Shown here piece by piece: positions 42,709 through 54,038 of a stretch of DNA of 64,000 nucleotides (position 1 is its first letter; every line of letters starts with the position of its first letter). The notes beneath the pieces are model-generated. The model did not search any database. It saw nothing but the letters and a program-made list of their open reading frames with translations, and had not been told where the DNA came from. The stretch spans positions 152,397,148-152,461,147 of the forward strand of contig NC_053040.3 in assembly GCF_002575655.3 (NCBI RefSeq). Reading direction: 5' to 3'. The position numbers and the translations under genes were made by a program. This stretch comes from Aegilops tauschii subsp. strangulata. Its lineage: Eukaryota; Streptophyta; Magnoliopsida; Poales; Poaceae.

Positions 42709-44434
42709 ATGGAGTCGGCTGACCCCAGCGCCAAGAAGATGAGGCTCCCGCCAGCGGCGACGCCTGTTGTAGATCCCGCACCCGGCGGCACGGGGAGAAG
42801 CGGCGACCCCGCCCCCATCGGATCCCAGGAACCCGTAGAATCTCGGGTGGACCGCATCAGCGATCTCCCGGACGCCGTCCTTGGGGAGATCATCTCGCTT
42901 CTCCCAACCAAGGATTGCTGCCGCACCCAAGTCCTCTCAATTTGGTGGCGCCCTCTACGGCGCGTCGTGCCCCTTAATCTCGACTGTCGTCAGCTATCTC
43001 TCTTCAATGATTTTGAAATCCCCAAAGCCATCATCTCCTCCCACCAGGGCTCCGTTCAAAGCCTCTGCATCCCGTCATGCTACCTGAGCAAGCATACCAT
43101 GCCCTGCACGGTGAACGCCTGGCTGAAATCCCCTGAATTCACAGAACTACAGCTGCTTGAGTTCTACTATTCCCCTAGAAATCACATACCACATACCAAA
43201 CGCCATGAACTTGTGCCCTCAGCACCGATGTCCATCTCGTAGTTTTCGTCCTCTCTCCACACCGCCACCTTTGCGCTGTGCTACCTACCAGACAATCTGG
43301 TACTAAACCTTCGACTCCCATTTCTCAAGAAACTTTCACTTGTGCGGGTTCGTATATCGGAGGCCTCATTGCACAACATCATCCACTCCAGTTGCCCTGC
43401 GCTGGAGTGCTTGGTGCTTGTTTTCACAGTTAGAATCGGTTGTCTCCAAATAAAGTCGCCTAACCTTGTAAGAATTGGAATTTCTTTTGACGGAAGGCAG
43501 CTCATCATCCAAGATGCCCCTTCACTTCAAAGGTTGATACTTGATTCTAGTTATTCACCGTTGCAAATAACTGTCCTCTCTGCGCCTAAACTGGAGACCT
43601 TGGGTGTAATACATGATCTCTGTGCTCATTTCAATATGGTGTTTGGCTCCACAGTTCTTCAGGTACTTTATATTATCATCTACACTTGTAACCATAAGCT
43701 GTATTTTAAATTTCTGCGCATAATTTATATATATCATCTTGGAGTACACATTTTGTACTAATATTATGTTCTATGCTCAATGAAGAGTTTCTCCATGGAT
43801 GGCCTATCAATGGTGCTGGATTCTGTCAAGATCTTATATATCCAAATGAATAGTTTTGATCTGAACAAGATTATTGGCTTGTTGCAATGCTTTCCATGTC
43901 TGGAGAAGTTGTATATAAAGGTGATAATTTCACGCACATTGGAAGCCCGCATATAGTGTACTAGAATTAACCGTTCAGCTGTTGCTCTTTCGACACTCTT
44001 CTTTTAGACCTTAACTGTTTTTAATCTTCATGTCTATTTAGGCAACAGGATGGGGTAAGAAAGTTATAACCAATCGGTGGATTCGTAAGCATCGGGATTT
44101 TCTCACTTCTCATGAGATTTGATTGAAGACAATAACGCTAGAACGATATGTAGCCAACCGTGCAAACACAAGATTAGTCACATTCTTCCCGCTGAATGCG
44201 AGGTTACTATTGTCCATCAGCCTTAAGTTTATCAGCAGCATGGTTTTGACGGATGGGTATGTCGAAGAGCAAAAAAAGGAGTTTCAGGTGGGCAAAAGAG
44301 CTTCTGAACGTGCCGGACTTCTATTTACAACATATTGTGGTCATAATCCAGTAAATTTTACGACCCAGGATGTTCATTCTATGGACCTGACCGATCCATT
44401 TGACTGTGACTGCCGAAAACAGTGTTGGAGTTAG
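42709..44434 (+). pseudogene. F-box/FBD-type protein gene, broken, captured
   Basis: The ATG at 42709 starts MESADPSAKKMRLPP. The F-box follows near residues 45-85 (DRISDLPDAVLGEIISLLPT, then WWRPLRRVV), then LRR-like repeats (SCPALECLVLVF, SPNLVRIGI, APKLETLGV). Exon 1 ends at 43662 (CAG|GTACTT). Exon 2, about 43778-43920, holds LLQCFPCLEKLYIK and ends at a GTGATA donor. Exon 3 from 44042 (ATGWGKKVITNRWIRKHRDF) is the FBD-like end, closing at 44434. In-frame stops TAG 43240-43242 and TGA 44120-44122 break it; both sit where the surrounding frame is coding-like. F-box proteins link substrates to SCF ubiquitin ligases, and FBD-type members are very numerous in grasses. A gene copy carried by the CACTA is the simplest reading. 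Confidence 0.75.
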
Positions 44435-44860
44435 ATGTTGTTGCCCTTTTCAATCTGGTTTTTTTGTAAACCTGATGAACAATTAACCCTCGTGCTTTTG
44501 TACAGTTTGTAAGCTGGAGTTAGATGTTCCTGCCCTTTCAACTCGGGTGTGACTGTCATATTTTCTTTGAAACAAGGCAAATGGCTTGCCATTCGTTTAA
44601 TTTAGAGTGAAATATTGTAACAAATCCCAACCAAGGGAAATAACATCACTCTCGCCAGCTGCTTGAGCTCATTGTGCATTACAGAAGCCAAGTGATTAGC
44701 CCCCACTAGCACCCACAAACTTATTTCGAACTAGCACATCAAATGGGCTGTAAATTTTCATAGGAAAGGCTGCATGACCGTGACAGATTTGGATTCTGAC
44801 ATTTGGGACCCGCGGGGAAATAGCCTATCCAAGGTGGTGTCGACTTACTAGCCAGTCAAC
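44435..44860. other. 3' flank of the F-box pseudogene
   Basis: AT-rich sequence with two copies of CTGGAGTTAGATGTT or near (44424 and 44515), probably its 3' untranslated region. No gene. Confidence 0.4.
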
Positions 44861-44869
44861 AAACGATTC

Positions 44870-47800
44870 TGCCTACCAGCCGTTGGATTGACATCCAACA
44901 TCTGTCGTGTATCTTCTATCTCTTGTCTTCTTCTTCCTCCAGCCGCCCAAACCAAACCACCCCGTCGGCTCCGCCTGCTCCCGCCTCCCATGGCTGGCTG
45001 CGCCTCCGCCGCCCTACCGTACGTACCCTCCAACGTTGGCCAGTCCCTCCCTCTATTCCCCCACACGTCCTGTTATTCTCCGGCGACGTCAGCCCCAACA
45101 CGCACCCACGCCCGAACCAGTCAACCCTCGTACTCCCCTCCGCCTGTGACTGGACCGGCGCATCTTCAACGGCTCATGTTCGTTCCGTCCGAGGCCTCGC
45201 CGTCGTCCTCCGCCTTGCGGCCTTGGTTCGCTCGCCGTGCGCGGTGCGCCGCCCTCTTGCTTTGTCAACGTCGTCAACAACCGAGAGGAACAAGGAGATG
45301 ACTGTGCGTGGAGAGGATGACAGTAGGGACCCACCAGCGTCATGGCAGTACGCAAGCAAGTGCCTCTATAGTACAAGCCCAAAATATGGTTCCTCCTAAT
45401 GGTTGGACATCTGGGGCTCATGCCATTATCAACGTAGTCAATAAACGAGAGAATTAGACTACGAGCGGCTGACACCAGGGACCCAGCAAGTCGCGTAGTT
45501 TTTTTTTAGGAACAAGCAGTTGTTATTTATACTAGTTTTAGCGACGGATCAGGGTAAGAACGGGGCTGTGCGGGGGCTGTGGCCCGTGTAGCCAGGGTTT
45601 TATTTATGTTTACCACATCATGAGCCCAGTTGTGTTTTTTTCTTGCTGAAAATGGCTAGCCCAGTTCTATTTTTTTAAAGAAATACCCAAACAAGGCCTA
45701 CTTGCTTTATCAGCCCTGCTGGGCTGCAAATCTTTCAAGACGAGGAGAGTTTCATTCGGTTTGCCCAGAAATGGGCTGTACCTTTTTAAAACACATCAAA
45801 CCGGAAATTAGTTTCATTTTTTTTCATTACAAGATCTTAAATTCCATTGATTTTTATGCGTGGACAATTATTTGGATTTTATATTTATATAAATTATTTT
45901 TCAAAATAGTTTGAATGTGAATCGATATTTCTGGATTAAAAACAGTTGACCGCACCGAAATATGCAAAATTTCGTATACTTTTTAACCGTGGACACAATA
46001 TGGGGTGTAATGCTAACAAAAAGAAGATGGGCTCCAAAAAAATCTTAAGAATTAGCAAATGGGCTGTACATTATTAGAAATAATGGCAGATGGGTTGTAT
46101 GCTGTTTTCCACAGATTTGAGGCTGACTTGTGCGCCTACTACAGGTTGACGCGTATGCTTTCATAAAAAAAAGGTTGACGCACACGCAACGCCCTATCAA
46201 CTTAGTCAACACACGAGAGTAGTGACTGTTGGATGTCCATCCAACGGCTGTCGTGCTTCTTCAATCTCTGCTCTTCATGCTCCAGCCGCTCAAACAAGCG
46301 CCGGCGGGACTGCTTGCTCCCTCCTCCCGCGGCCGGCTATGCTGCCGCGCAGGCCTCACGGCCCCACCGTACTCCCATTGCTGGCCTAGCCATCCCTCTA
46401 CTCACCCACACATGCTATTATTCTCCGGCGATGGCAGACGAACCAGTAAACCCTCGTACTCCTCCGCGTGGGAAACAACTGCCGAGTATTCCCTGGCTCT
46501 GTGCCGTTCCCTTCCTAGGCCTCGCCGTCGTCCATCGCCCTGGTGCTCTCGGCGCGGCCTGGTCAACGTGGTCAATGAACGACATCCATCGGAAGTGGAC
46601 TGTACGTGGAGAGGCTGACAGCTGGGTCCACGGCCGCACGCAAGCAAATGCCTCATTATGCGCAAAATAGTGATTCCTCCACCTGACAGCTAGGACCCAC
46701 AGGAAGGGCCTCTGTATTTCGCAAAAAAAAAAACGTTCCCCCCGCTGACAGGTCGGACCCACCAGCTATATCTTCGCACGCAAGGAAGTGCCTCCTTATT
46801 ACGCCCAAAAAAATGAATACCCCCTGCTAGCTGGGACCCACCATATTGTTGGGCTAACTTGTGGGCCTACTAAGTTGACAGGGACGGAGGGCTTTGCCAA
46901 GTTAGTCAATACTCCAGTGACCGTATGATGTCCATCCAACGGCCAGAGTGCTTCTTCAACCTTTGGTCTTCTTGGTCCAGCCGCCCAAAGCAGCGCCGGT
47001 CGTGCCGCCTGCTCCTGCCTCCCGTGTCCGGCTGTGCTACCGTGGAGGCCTCACCGCCCCCATACTACTCCCACCACCGGCCAGGCCATCCCTCCACTCA
47101 CCCACACCCCCTGTTATTCTGCGGCGACGGCAGCCTCACACCGCAGCCGAACCAGTGAACGCTCGTACTCCTCTCCGCGTGGGCATCCACTGCCGCGTCT
47201 TGCTCGGCTCCGTGTCGTCCCCTTCCTAGGCCTCGCCATCGTCCACCGCCGTGGTGCTCTTGGCGCGGCGTGGTCAATGTGGTCAACGACCGACTTCCAT
47301 CGGAAGAGTACTGTACGTGGAGAGGCTAACAGCTGGGTCCACGGCAGCCGCAAGGAAGTGCCTCCTTATGACGCGGAAAATAATTATTCCTCCACCTGAC
47401 AGCGGGGACCCACCGGACGGGCCACCAGTATTTTGCGAAAAAAATCATTTCCCCCTGACTGCTGGGACCCACCGGACGGGCCACTGTATTTTGCGAAAAA
47501 AACGTTCCCCCGCTGTCAGCTCGGACCCACCGGAAGTGCCTCCTTATTACGCACAAAAAAATGAATACTCCCGCGGCTAGCTGGGACCCACCTTGGTGGG
47601 AGGCTGACTTGTGGGCCTACTAAGTTGATGGGGATGAAGGGCTTTGTCAACTTAGTCAATATGAACGATTCTAGCTCCAGTGACCGCACGATGTCCATCC
47701 AACGGCCGTAGTGCTTCTTCAACCTCTAGTCTTCTTGCTCCAGCCGCCCAAAGCAGCGTCGGTCGTGCCGCATGCTCCTGCCTCCCGTGGCCGGCTGTGC

Positions 47801-49290
47801 TGCTGCAAAGGCCTCACCTCCCCCTACTATTCCCACCGCTGGTCAGGCCCTGCGGCGAAGGCAGCCTCACACCGCAGCCGAACCAGTGAACCCTCGTACT
47901 CCTCTCCGCGCGGGCTTCCACTGCCGCGTCTTCCCCGGCTCCGCGTCGTCCCCTTCCAATGCCTCGCCGTCGTCCACCGCCGTGGTGCTCTCCGCGCGGC
48001 GTGATCAACGTGGTCAAGGAACGACTTCCATCGGAAGAGTACTATACATGGAGAGGCTGACAGCTGGGTCCACGGCCACAGCCCAGTTTTTTTGTGATTT
48101 GCCAAGTAAGTCGCTTTGTCAGGCCTGTTGGGCTGCAAATCTTTCAAGACGAGAAGAGCTTTCATTCGGCTGGCCGAGAAAATGGCCCATCAGTAATGAG
48201 AAATGGGCTGTACATTTTTAAGACACAGCAAACCGGCAATTAGTTTTAAATATCTTTTTTTTCATTTCAAGATTTTAGATTACATTAATTTTTATGCGTG
48301 GAGAATTTGTTGGATTTTATATTGATATACATTTATTTTTAAAATCAGTTTGAATGTGAGTCGAAATTTCGGGATTAAAAACAGTTCGGACCGCACCAAA
48401 ATATGCAAAATTTCGTATAAAACCGTGGCCACAATATGGGCTGTAATGCTAACAAAAAGAATATGGGCTCCAAAAAAACCTTAAGAATTAGCAAATGGGC
48501 TGTAAATTATTAGAAATAATGGCAGATGGGTTGTATGCTGTTTTCCACAGATTTGAGGCTTTCCTAAAAAAAGGTTGACGCACAAGCACTGACTATTGGA
48601 TGTCCATCCAACGGCCATCGTGCTTCTTCAATCTCTGCTCTTCCTGCTCCAGCCGCTCAAACAAGCGCCGGCGGGACTACCTGCTCCCTCCTCCCCGCGG
48701 CCGGCTGTGCTGCCGCGCAGGCCTCACCGCCCCACCATACTCCCATCGCTGGCCTAGCCATCCCTGTACTCACCCACACCTGCTGTTATCTCCGGCGACG
48801 GCAGACGAACCAGTAAACCCTTGTACAGTCGTACTCCCCTCCGCGTGGGAAACAACTGCCGAGTCTTCCCTGCCTCCGTGTCGTCCCCTTCCAAGGCCTC
48901 ACCGTCGTCCACCGCCGTGGTGCTCTCGGCGCGGCGTGGTCAATGTGGTCAACGACCGACTTCCATCGGAAGAGTACTGTGCATGGAGACGCTGACAGCT
49001 GGGTCCACGGCCGCAGCAAGGAAGTGCCTCCTTATTACACGCAAAATAATTATTCCTCCACCTAACAGCGGGGACCCACCGGACGGGCCACCGTATTTTG
49101 CGAAAAAACGTTTCCCCCCGAGTGCTGGGACCCACCAGCTACACCTTCGCACGCAAGGAAGTGCGTCCGGGCAAAAAAAAATCAAAACGATTCGCCCCCT
49201 TTACTGCTGGGACCCACCAGCTACATCTTCGCACGCAAGGAAGTGCCTGACAGTCGGGACCCACCTGGTCGAAGCGTACGTAGCGTTGTC
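44870..49290. repeat. Right subterminal repeats of the CACTA: nested large direct repeats
   Basis: The block beginning GTCCATCCAACGGC and followed by CTTCTTCAATCTCTGCTCTTC recurs at about 46230, 46930, 47693 and 48601, with a diverged copy near 44890. The segment 45710-46660 is repeated at about 48115-49020 (GGGCTGCAAATCTTTCAAGACG ... TTGACGCACA), giving a period of about 2.37 kb. Many copies of CTGGGACCCACC and GACAGCTGGGTCCACGG punctuate it. Open frames here are by-products of the repeats. Confidence 0.8.
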
Positions 49291-49499
49291 ATTCTAGTCG
49301 CGAACATGTACGTACATATATACTGGTGGATGTAGAGGCGCGCACGTAGCATGTACACGTACGTACATCGGCCAGGGTGCAAGAAAGAAAATACGGCCAC
49401 GTATGTGTACATACAGGCGGGGTCTCGAACGCCTACTCACGCATATGTACGGAGAGGGCTCGTTGACATGGCTGGGTCAGAAAGGAGAAATAGCGTCGT

Positions 49500-50470
49500 C
49501 GTCGTGTTCATGGGGAGCCACCGGAATGCGTCGTGTTCATGGGGAGGCAACGAAATGCGTCGTGTTCATCGGGAGGCAACGGAACGCGTGGGAGCCAACT
49601 GGCTGGGTCGGAACGGAATGTGTGGTCGTATTCATCGGGAGGGCTTGGACGGAACAAGCGATGGAAACGAGGCCTGGCGTACCGCAGAACGGAGGAAACG
49701 GCCTTGTGTTCGACTAGCCACGTTCGAAACGGGATCATGTTCATCGGGAGGGGTCTGGCGTACCGCAAAACGGACGAAACGGACCTCCTACGGTCGAAAC
49801 GGGGGTCCTGTTGATCGGGAGGGGTGTGGCGTACCGCAAAACGAACGACACGGGCCTCCTACGGTCGAAATGGGGGTCCTGTTGGTCGGGAGGGGTGTGG
49901 CGTACCGCAAAACGGACGAAACGGACCTCCTACGGTCGAAACGGGGGTCTGTTCATCGGGAGGGGTGTGGCGTACCACAAAACGGGATTCCACGTGATAC
50001 TGTTCATCTCCACCGTCGACTTCCTCCAGCCTCCACGGGCTACCGTCGACCTCCTCCAGCCTCCACAGGCTCCTGGTCATCCAGCCTCCACCGCGCGCTT
50101 CTCCACCGGCTACTGTTCAACCACCCCTCCACCGTCTACTATTCATCCAGCCCTCCACACCACAGGGCCCTGTTCAACCACCCCTCCACGGGCACCCCTC
50201 CACCGTCTACTGTTCATCCAGCCCTCCACACCACGGGGTCCTGTTCATCCAGAGGCAACGCCACCGCTCACTGTTCATCCAACCCCCCTGCAACGCTCAC
50301 TGTTCATCCCAGAGGCAGCATCGATCGGCTTCAGTTAGCAGCAGTAGCGAAGGAATCGCTTGATCGGGTTCAGTTAACAGCCATCGATCGATCGCTCGGG
50401 TTCAGTAACGCGTAGCCTGCAGTGCAATCGCTCGGGTTCAGTTAGAGCCCAACGCCTCGCTCGAGTTCAG
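49500..50470. repeat. Right subterminal tandem repeats of the CACTA (71-72 bp and shorter)
   Basis: CGGGAGGGGTSTGGCGTACC units start at 49745, 49816, 49887 and 49957, 70-71 bp apart. Before them are shorter units with GCGTCGTGTTCATSGGGAGG (49500-49580). After them a unit with CCACCGTCTACTRTTCATCC repeats at about 50129 and 50201. From 50320 the phrase GGTTCAGTTAGAGCC recurs. A 354-codon open frame across this block is repeat-derived. Confidence 0.85.
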
Positions 50471-50589
50471 TTAGAGCCAATGCCTCGCACACACGTGCGT
50501 ACGTGTATGAGAGAAACGCGCATCGCTCGGCCCCCGACCTCCCACCGTAACCGGGAACTCCCCGAAATTTTCGTCGCCCTCGCTTCTAC

Positions 50590-50821
50590 CACGGTTTTTT
50601 CCGTCATGGACGGCCCAAAGAATGTCATGCAGCTGCGTCTCCGGCCCGCCCAGGATGAAAAGCCCATTTTCTGTCATGATTTTTTGTCATAGAAGTAGGA
50701 GCCCACCACATCTATGATGATACCGGGTTTTGTCACAATTATCGTCATAGAAGTGTCATATGTATGACAGAAAAAAATTTCGTTCGGCCCAAAATGTCAC
50801 GAATGTGTCTTTTTTTTAGTG
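50590..50821 (-). repeat. Right terminal region of the CACTA
   Basis: Contains several TGTCAT/ATGACA and TCATAGAAGT motifs like those on the left end, and finishes TTTTTTTTAGTG. Read inward from the right it begins CACTAAAAAAAAGACACATTCGTGA, aligned to the left terminus with small differences. Confidence 0.8.
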
Positions 50822-50824
50822 GAG
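50822..50824. other. Target-site duplication GAG, right of CACTA
   Basis: Matches 17211-17213. Sequence of element D resumes at 50825. Confidence 0.88.
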
Positions 50825-51962
50825 CATGTTGGATGCATATTTTACTCATTCGAGGACATCCATTTGTTGCTATGATTGTTTGGCTCTTTCTCTTTTGCCA
50901 AATGGATGGACAAGAATGCCTAAGAACACCCTCTAGCTATCTATGCTTTTCTCATGTCAAACTCTATTCATGCTACATCACAAAGTTTGATCAAGTCAGA
51001 TTCGAACCACTCTGTGTGAGGAGCACTCGGAGATCCCAATTCGTCATAGACTTAAACCTCCAAAACCTCTTTGTGCATCTCGGTCTGACCGATTCATCCT
51101 TTTCGGTCCTACCGAGTCACCAAGTTGATCTAGGGTTTTCAATCTCGGTGCAACCGATTAGAACTTTTCGGTCACACCGAGTTGTAGTAACTGCTTGCAG
51201 TTTTGTATCTCGGTGCCACCGAGTAGTTCCACTCGGTCACACCGACAGGGTCAGGTTATATATACCGCTGGGTCAAAATTTGGAAATTTCTCCGAACCCC
51301 TTCGCCCGCGCGTAAACTACTCTGCCTCCTCTGGTCTCCGGATCGTCCTCTCGTTGCCAGCGACCTCCCGCCACTGGTCTCCGCCGCCGTCAACGGAAAT
51401 CTTCTCCGTCGTTGCCGCCGTAGCAAGTTCGTCGCCGCACTAGGGTACGGACTTGATCATTGTGCTAATCTTTAACTCCGATTCTTAGCACATTGCTTTG
51501 CCATGTTTCTTGCCATAATTGAAATCATCCTGTCCAGCGAAAACGTCCCGTAGATTAGTTTTGATTTGAAAATTTAGGGTTAGGTCTCCGCCGAACTCAT
51601 CTCGGACCGACCGAGTTGTAGAAATCGGTCTCACCGATTTTGGCTTAGGCCAGAGCACACACATTTTCGGTCCGACCGAAAATTGCAAATCGGTGTGACC
51701 GAGTTCGATTCTCTGTGAAACCCTAGCAGTCTCAGTACCACTGAACTGTGACTCAGTCTAACCGAGTTCACTAGTTCAGGTTCCAAAAGCTGCTTCGGTA
51801 TCACCGAGTTTACAAATCGGTAGATCCGAAATGCTTTCTGTGAAGAACTAAACCTAATTTTTAACTCATCTATTTTGCAAAAACTCTTGTACTTTGTGAT
51901 GCTCATCTACTCTACCTCATCTATAACCTATTCACAGAGTCTGCTGACACTGTACTTGCAAG
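50825..51962 (+). promoter_or_regulatory. Internal promoter-like region of element D upstream of ORF2
   Basis: Fourteen CGGT-N3-ACCG-type dyads. Six lie before a TATA box (starts 51081, 51104, 51146, 51169, 51211, 51234) and eight after it (51603, 51626, 51668, 51691, 51733, 51754, 51796, 51818). Steps alternate 23, 42, 23, 42, 23 and then 23, 42, 23, 42, 21, 42, 22. TATATATA is at 51257-51264, 23 bp after the start of the last upstream dyad. A GC- and CT-rich leader-like stretch (51300-51440) ends near a possible donor (GGGTACGG, about 51444), and an AG directly precedes the ATG at 51963, so a leader intron is possible. Promoter activity is inferred from the parallel with the LTR. Confidence 0.65.
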
Positions 51963-54038
51963 ATGTCTGACCAAAGTGACAGCCATAACAAGTCGGAGGA
52001 ACAGGTTCAGTTAAGTGAGGGCACTAGTCGCTCTAGTAGCTATGATGAAGGCAGCAGGAGCACTCCAAGCAATCTGCCAAAGGCTGCTAACAGAACAAGG
52101 AAGAAGAGGACTTCTGACTCTGAAGATGAAGATTATGTGGCTGTTGAAGATGAAGCCACTGCAAAGAAGAAAGTGTTGAAGAAAGAGTATGGCTCAGCTG
52201 CTGCAACTAAGCCAGGTCTGAAAACTAAGATGCCAGCAAGAAGACAGTCCATGTCTAAGCCAAGGAAAGTTGCCACAGGAGAAACAATGGAGTTCACTCT
52301 TGAACCCAAGGAAACTGGAGATGGTAAGAAGAGGAAAGAAAGGGTTAAGAAGAACATTGCCAGAGTTATTGGTAAATCTTCAATGATGAGAGTTTCTGAA
52401 GAAGAGGAAGAGGAAGAGGATGCAGCACCAGCACCCGAAGCTCAAAAGCTTATGGGAGATGCAATTAAGGCAGGGGCTGCTCCATCTAAGCCCAAAACTG
52501 CTCCTAAGACTGCTGCTCCAGCTCCAAAGCCAAAACCCAAGAGGAGCACCGGGAACATCCCTGTTGAGGAGAAGAACAAGGCCCCAGTGCCTCAAGCTGC
52601 TGAAGAAGAAGAGGAAGATGATTCTGTTGTTTTGAGGAAGCTGAAGCCCAAGATCCTTGATCACAATGATGCACACCCAGTTGCAGAGAATATGAAAATC
52701 AGGAAGGATTCAGGATTGAGGCTATGGAGAGAGTCTGATCCATATGCCACCAAGAGAAGGACTGCTGTGGACTACAGATTCCACACTAAGGAACAGCAGG
52801 ACTTCTATGAGACCGTTTTACTTGACAAGAAGCCCATAGTGTGTGACATGAGATGGGTTGATTGGAAATTCATCAAGGAAAATGAGGATCATTTCCCTGG
52901 TGTATATGACAGCTTCAAGGCATGTGGAGTTGATGAGTTTGTGGCTCAGAAGTTCACCAAGTGGAATGATGAGCTCATTATGCAATTTTACTCCACTGCA
53001 CACTTCTATCCAGATGGAAGGATTGTGTGGATGTCTGAGGGTACTAGGTACCAGTCTACAGTTGGAGAATGGGCAAAACTCATAAATTCTCCCGACGAAC
53101 ATGAGGATGACTTGGATGTCTATGCCAAGAAGAAGAAAGACCACAACTCTATGGCCAATATGTACAAAGAGATCCCTGATGCTGCTTTGGACACACATAA
53201 GTTTGGATCTGTACACTATTTGTTGTCTGGTCTGCCAACAATCAATTGGATTCTGAGGCACACACTTCTACCCAAGTCAGGTGATCACAAGATGATCAGA
53301 GGACATGCTATCAACTTGCTGCACATATTTGATGTCCCACAAAAGTTCAAGGTTATGAGCCTGATTGTGGAAACAATCTAGACGACTACAGCAGATCAGA
53401 AGAGAAGTTGTGGATATGCCCCACACATCCAGGAGCTCATCAACTCAAAGATGGGCAAAGGCAAGTACATCTTGGACAAGGAGCATCTACCCATCTATCC
53501 TGAATTTGAGGACAACACAGTTGTCATGACTGAGAATGAACCATCATCTGTGCAAGCACAAGAGAAGAAAGCCAAAGCTAAAGCTGAGAAGGCTGCAAAG
53601 ATGCCAACTGTGGAAGAGGCATCTCAGGTCTTCTTGAAGAGCAAGCAAGACCAGCTTGGATATCTGATCCAATCCACTCTGAGGATTGAGCAGGGCCTGG
53701 CCACCCTGACCAAGAACCAGGAGAGCTTGGAAAGGATTGTTGAGACAAAATTCTATGACCTTGATGTCAAGATCACGGAGATCCAAACTGCAGTTGAGCA
53801 ACTTCAGGAGGAAGCAGAGGATAAGAAGGGCAAGTCTACCACAGATGCATTTGCTAGAGTGCCCAGAGGACAGAGATCTGCTGCAGTGCCAGTGAAAGAC
53901 ACTAGAGCTACATCATCAGCACCAGCAGCTACAGCTCCAGTTCCAACTCCAGCAGCTACTCCACCAGCTCCAGCCACTTCATCAGAAGCTTTCGTCCTTG
54001 GCGTTCTCTCAACACCACCTCCCGAAGATCAAGCCTGA
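51963..54038 (+). pseudogene. Second gene of element D: plant transposon-protein-like domain, one stop
   Basis: The frame from ATG 51963 to TGA 54038 is 692 codons with one internal TAG (53379-53381). The N-terminal 230 residues are Ser/Lys/Glu-rich with NLS-like runs (RTRKKRTSDSEDED, KKRKERVKKN). A folded segment follows at about residues 245-470 (VDYRFHTKEQQDFYETVL, DMRWVDWKFIKEN, DELIMQFYSTAHFYPDGRIV, IRGHAINLLHIFDVP). It resembles the putative plant transposon protein domain (Transposase_32-like) found in many grass elements. After the stop come a coiled-coil (STLRIEQGLATLTKNQESLE) and a Pro/Ala/Thr-rich tail. Nothing resembles a pol enzyme. Its position just before the polypurine tract corresponds to that of env-like or extra ORFs in other retroelements. 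Its function is unknown. Confidence 0.7.

Larger units (their letters stand above)
17214..50821. mobile_element. 33.6-kb CACTA (En/Spm-type) transposon F with captured genes
   Basis: The left end is CACTACAAAAAAAATACACTTCC and the right end, reverse-complemented, is CACTAAAAAAAAGACACATTCG. The 3-bp target duplication GAG flanks it (17211-17213, 50822-50824). Joining the flanks restores continuous element D sequence. Subterminal repeats fill about 1.5 kb on the left and about 6 kb on the right. The only transposition gene I recognise is a degenerate TnpA-like gene; no TnpD-type (Transposase_21) gene is visible. The central 27.5-44.5 kb holds pieces of cellular genes and several Stowaway-type MITEs. 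Orientation is arbitrary. Confidence 0.88.

Noticed and set aside
49351..50415. A 354-codon open frame at the right end of the CACTA
   Set aside because: It spans 71-72 bp and shorter tandem repeats whose lengths keep several frames open; composition and repetition explain it.
51733..51743. Compensatory change CAGT-ACC-ACTG taken as proof of selection on symmetry
   Set aside because: Both changes are also what CpG deamination would give, so this site alone proves nothing.
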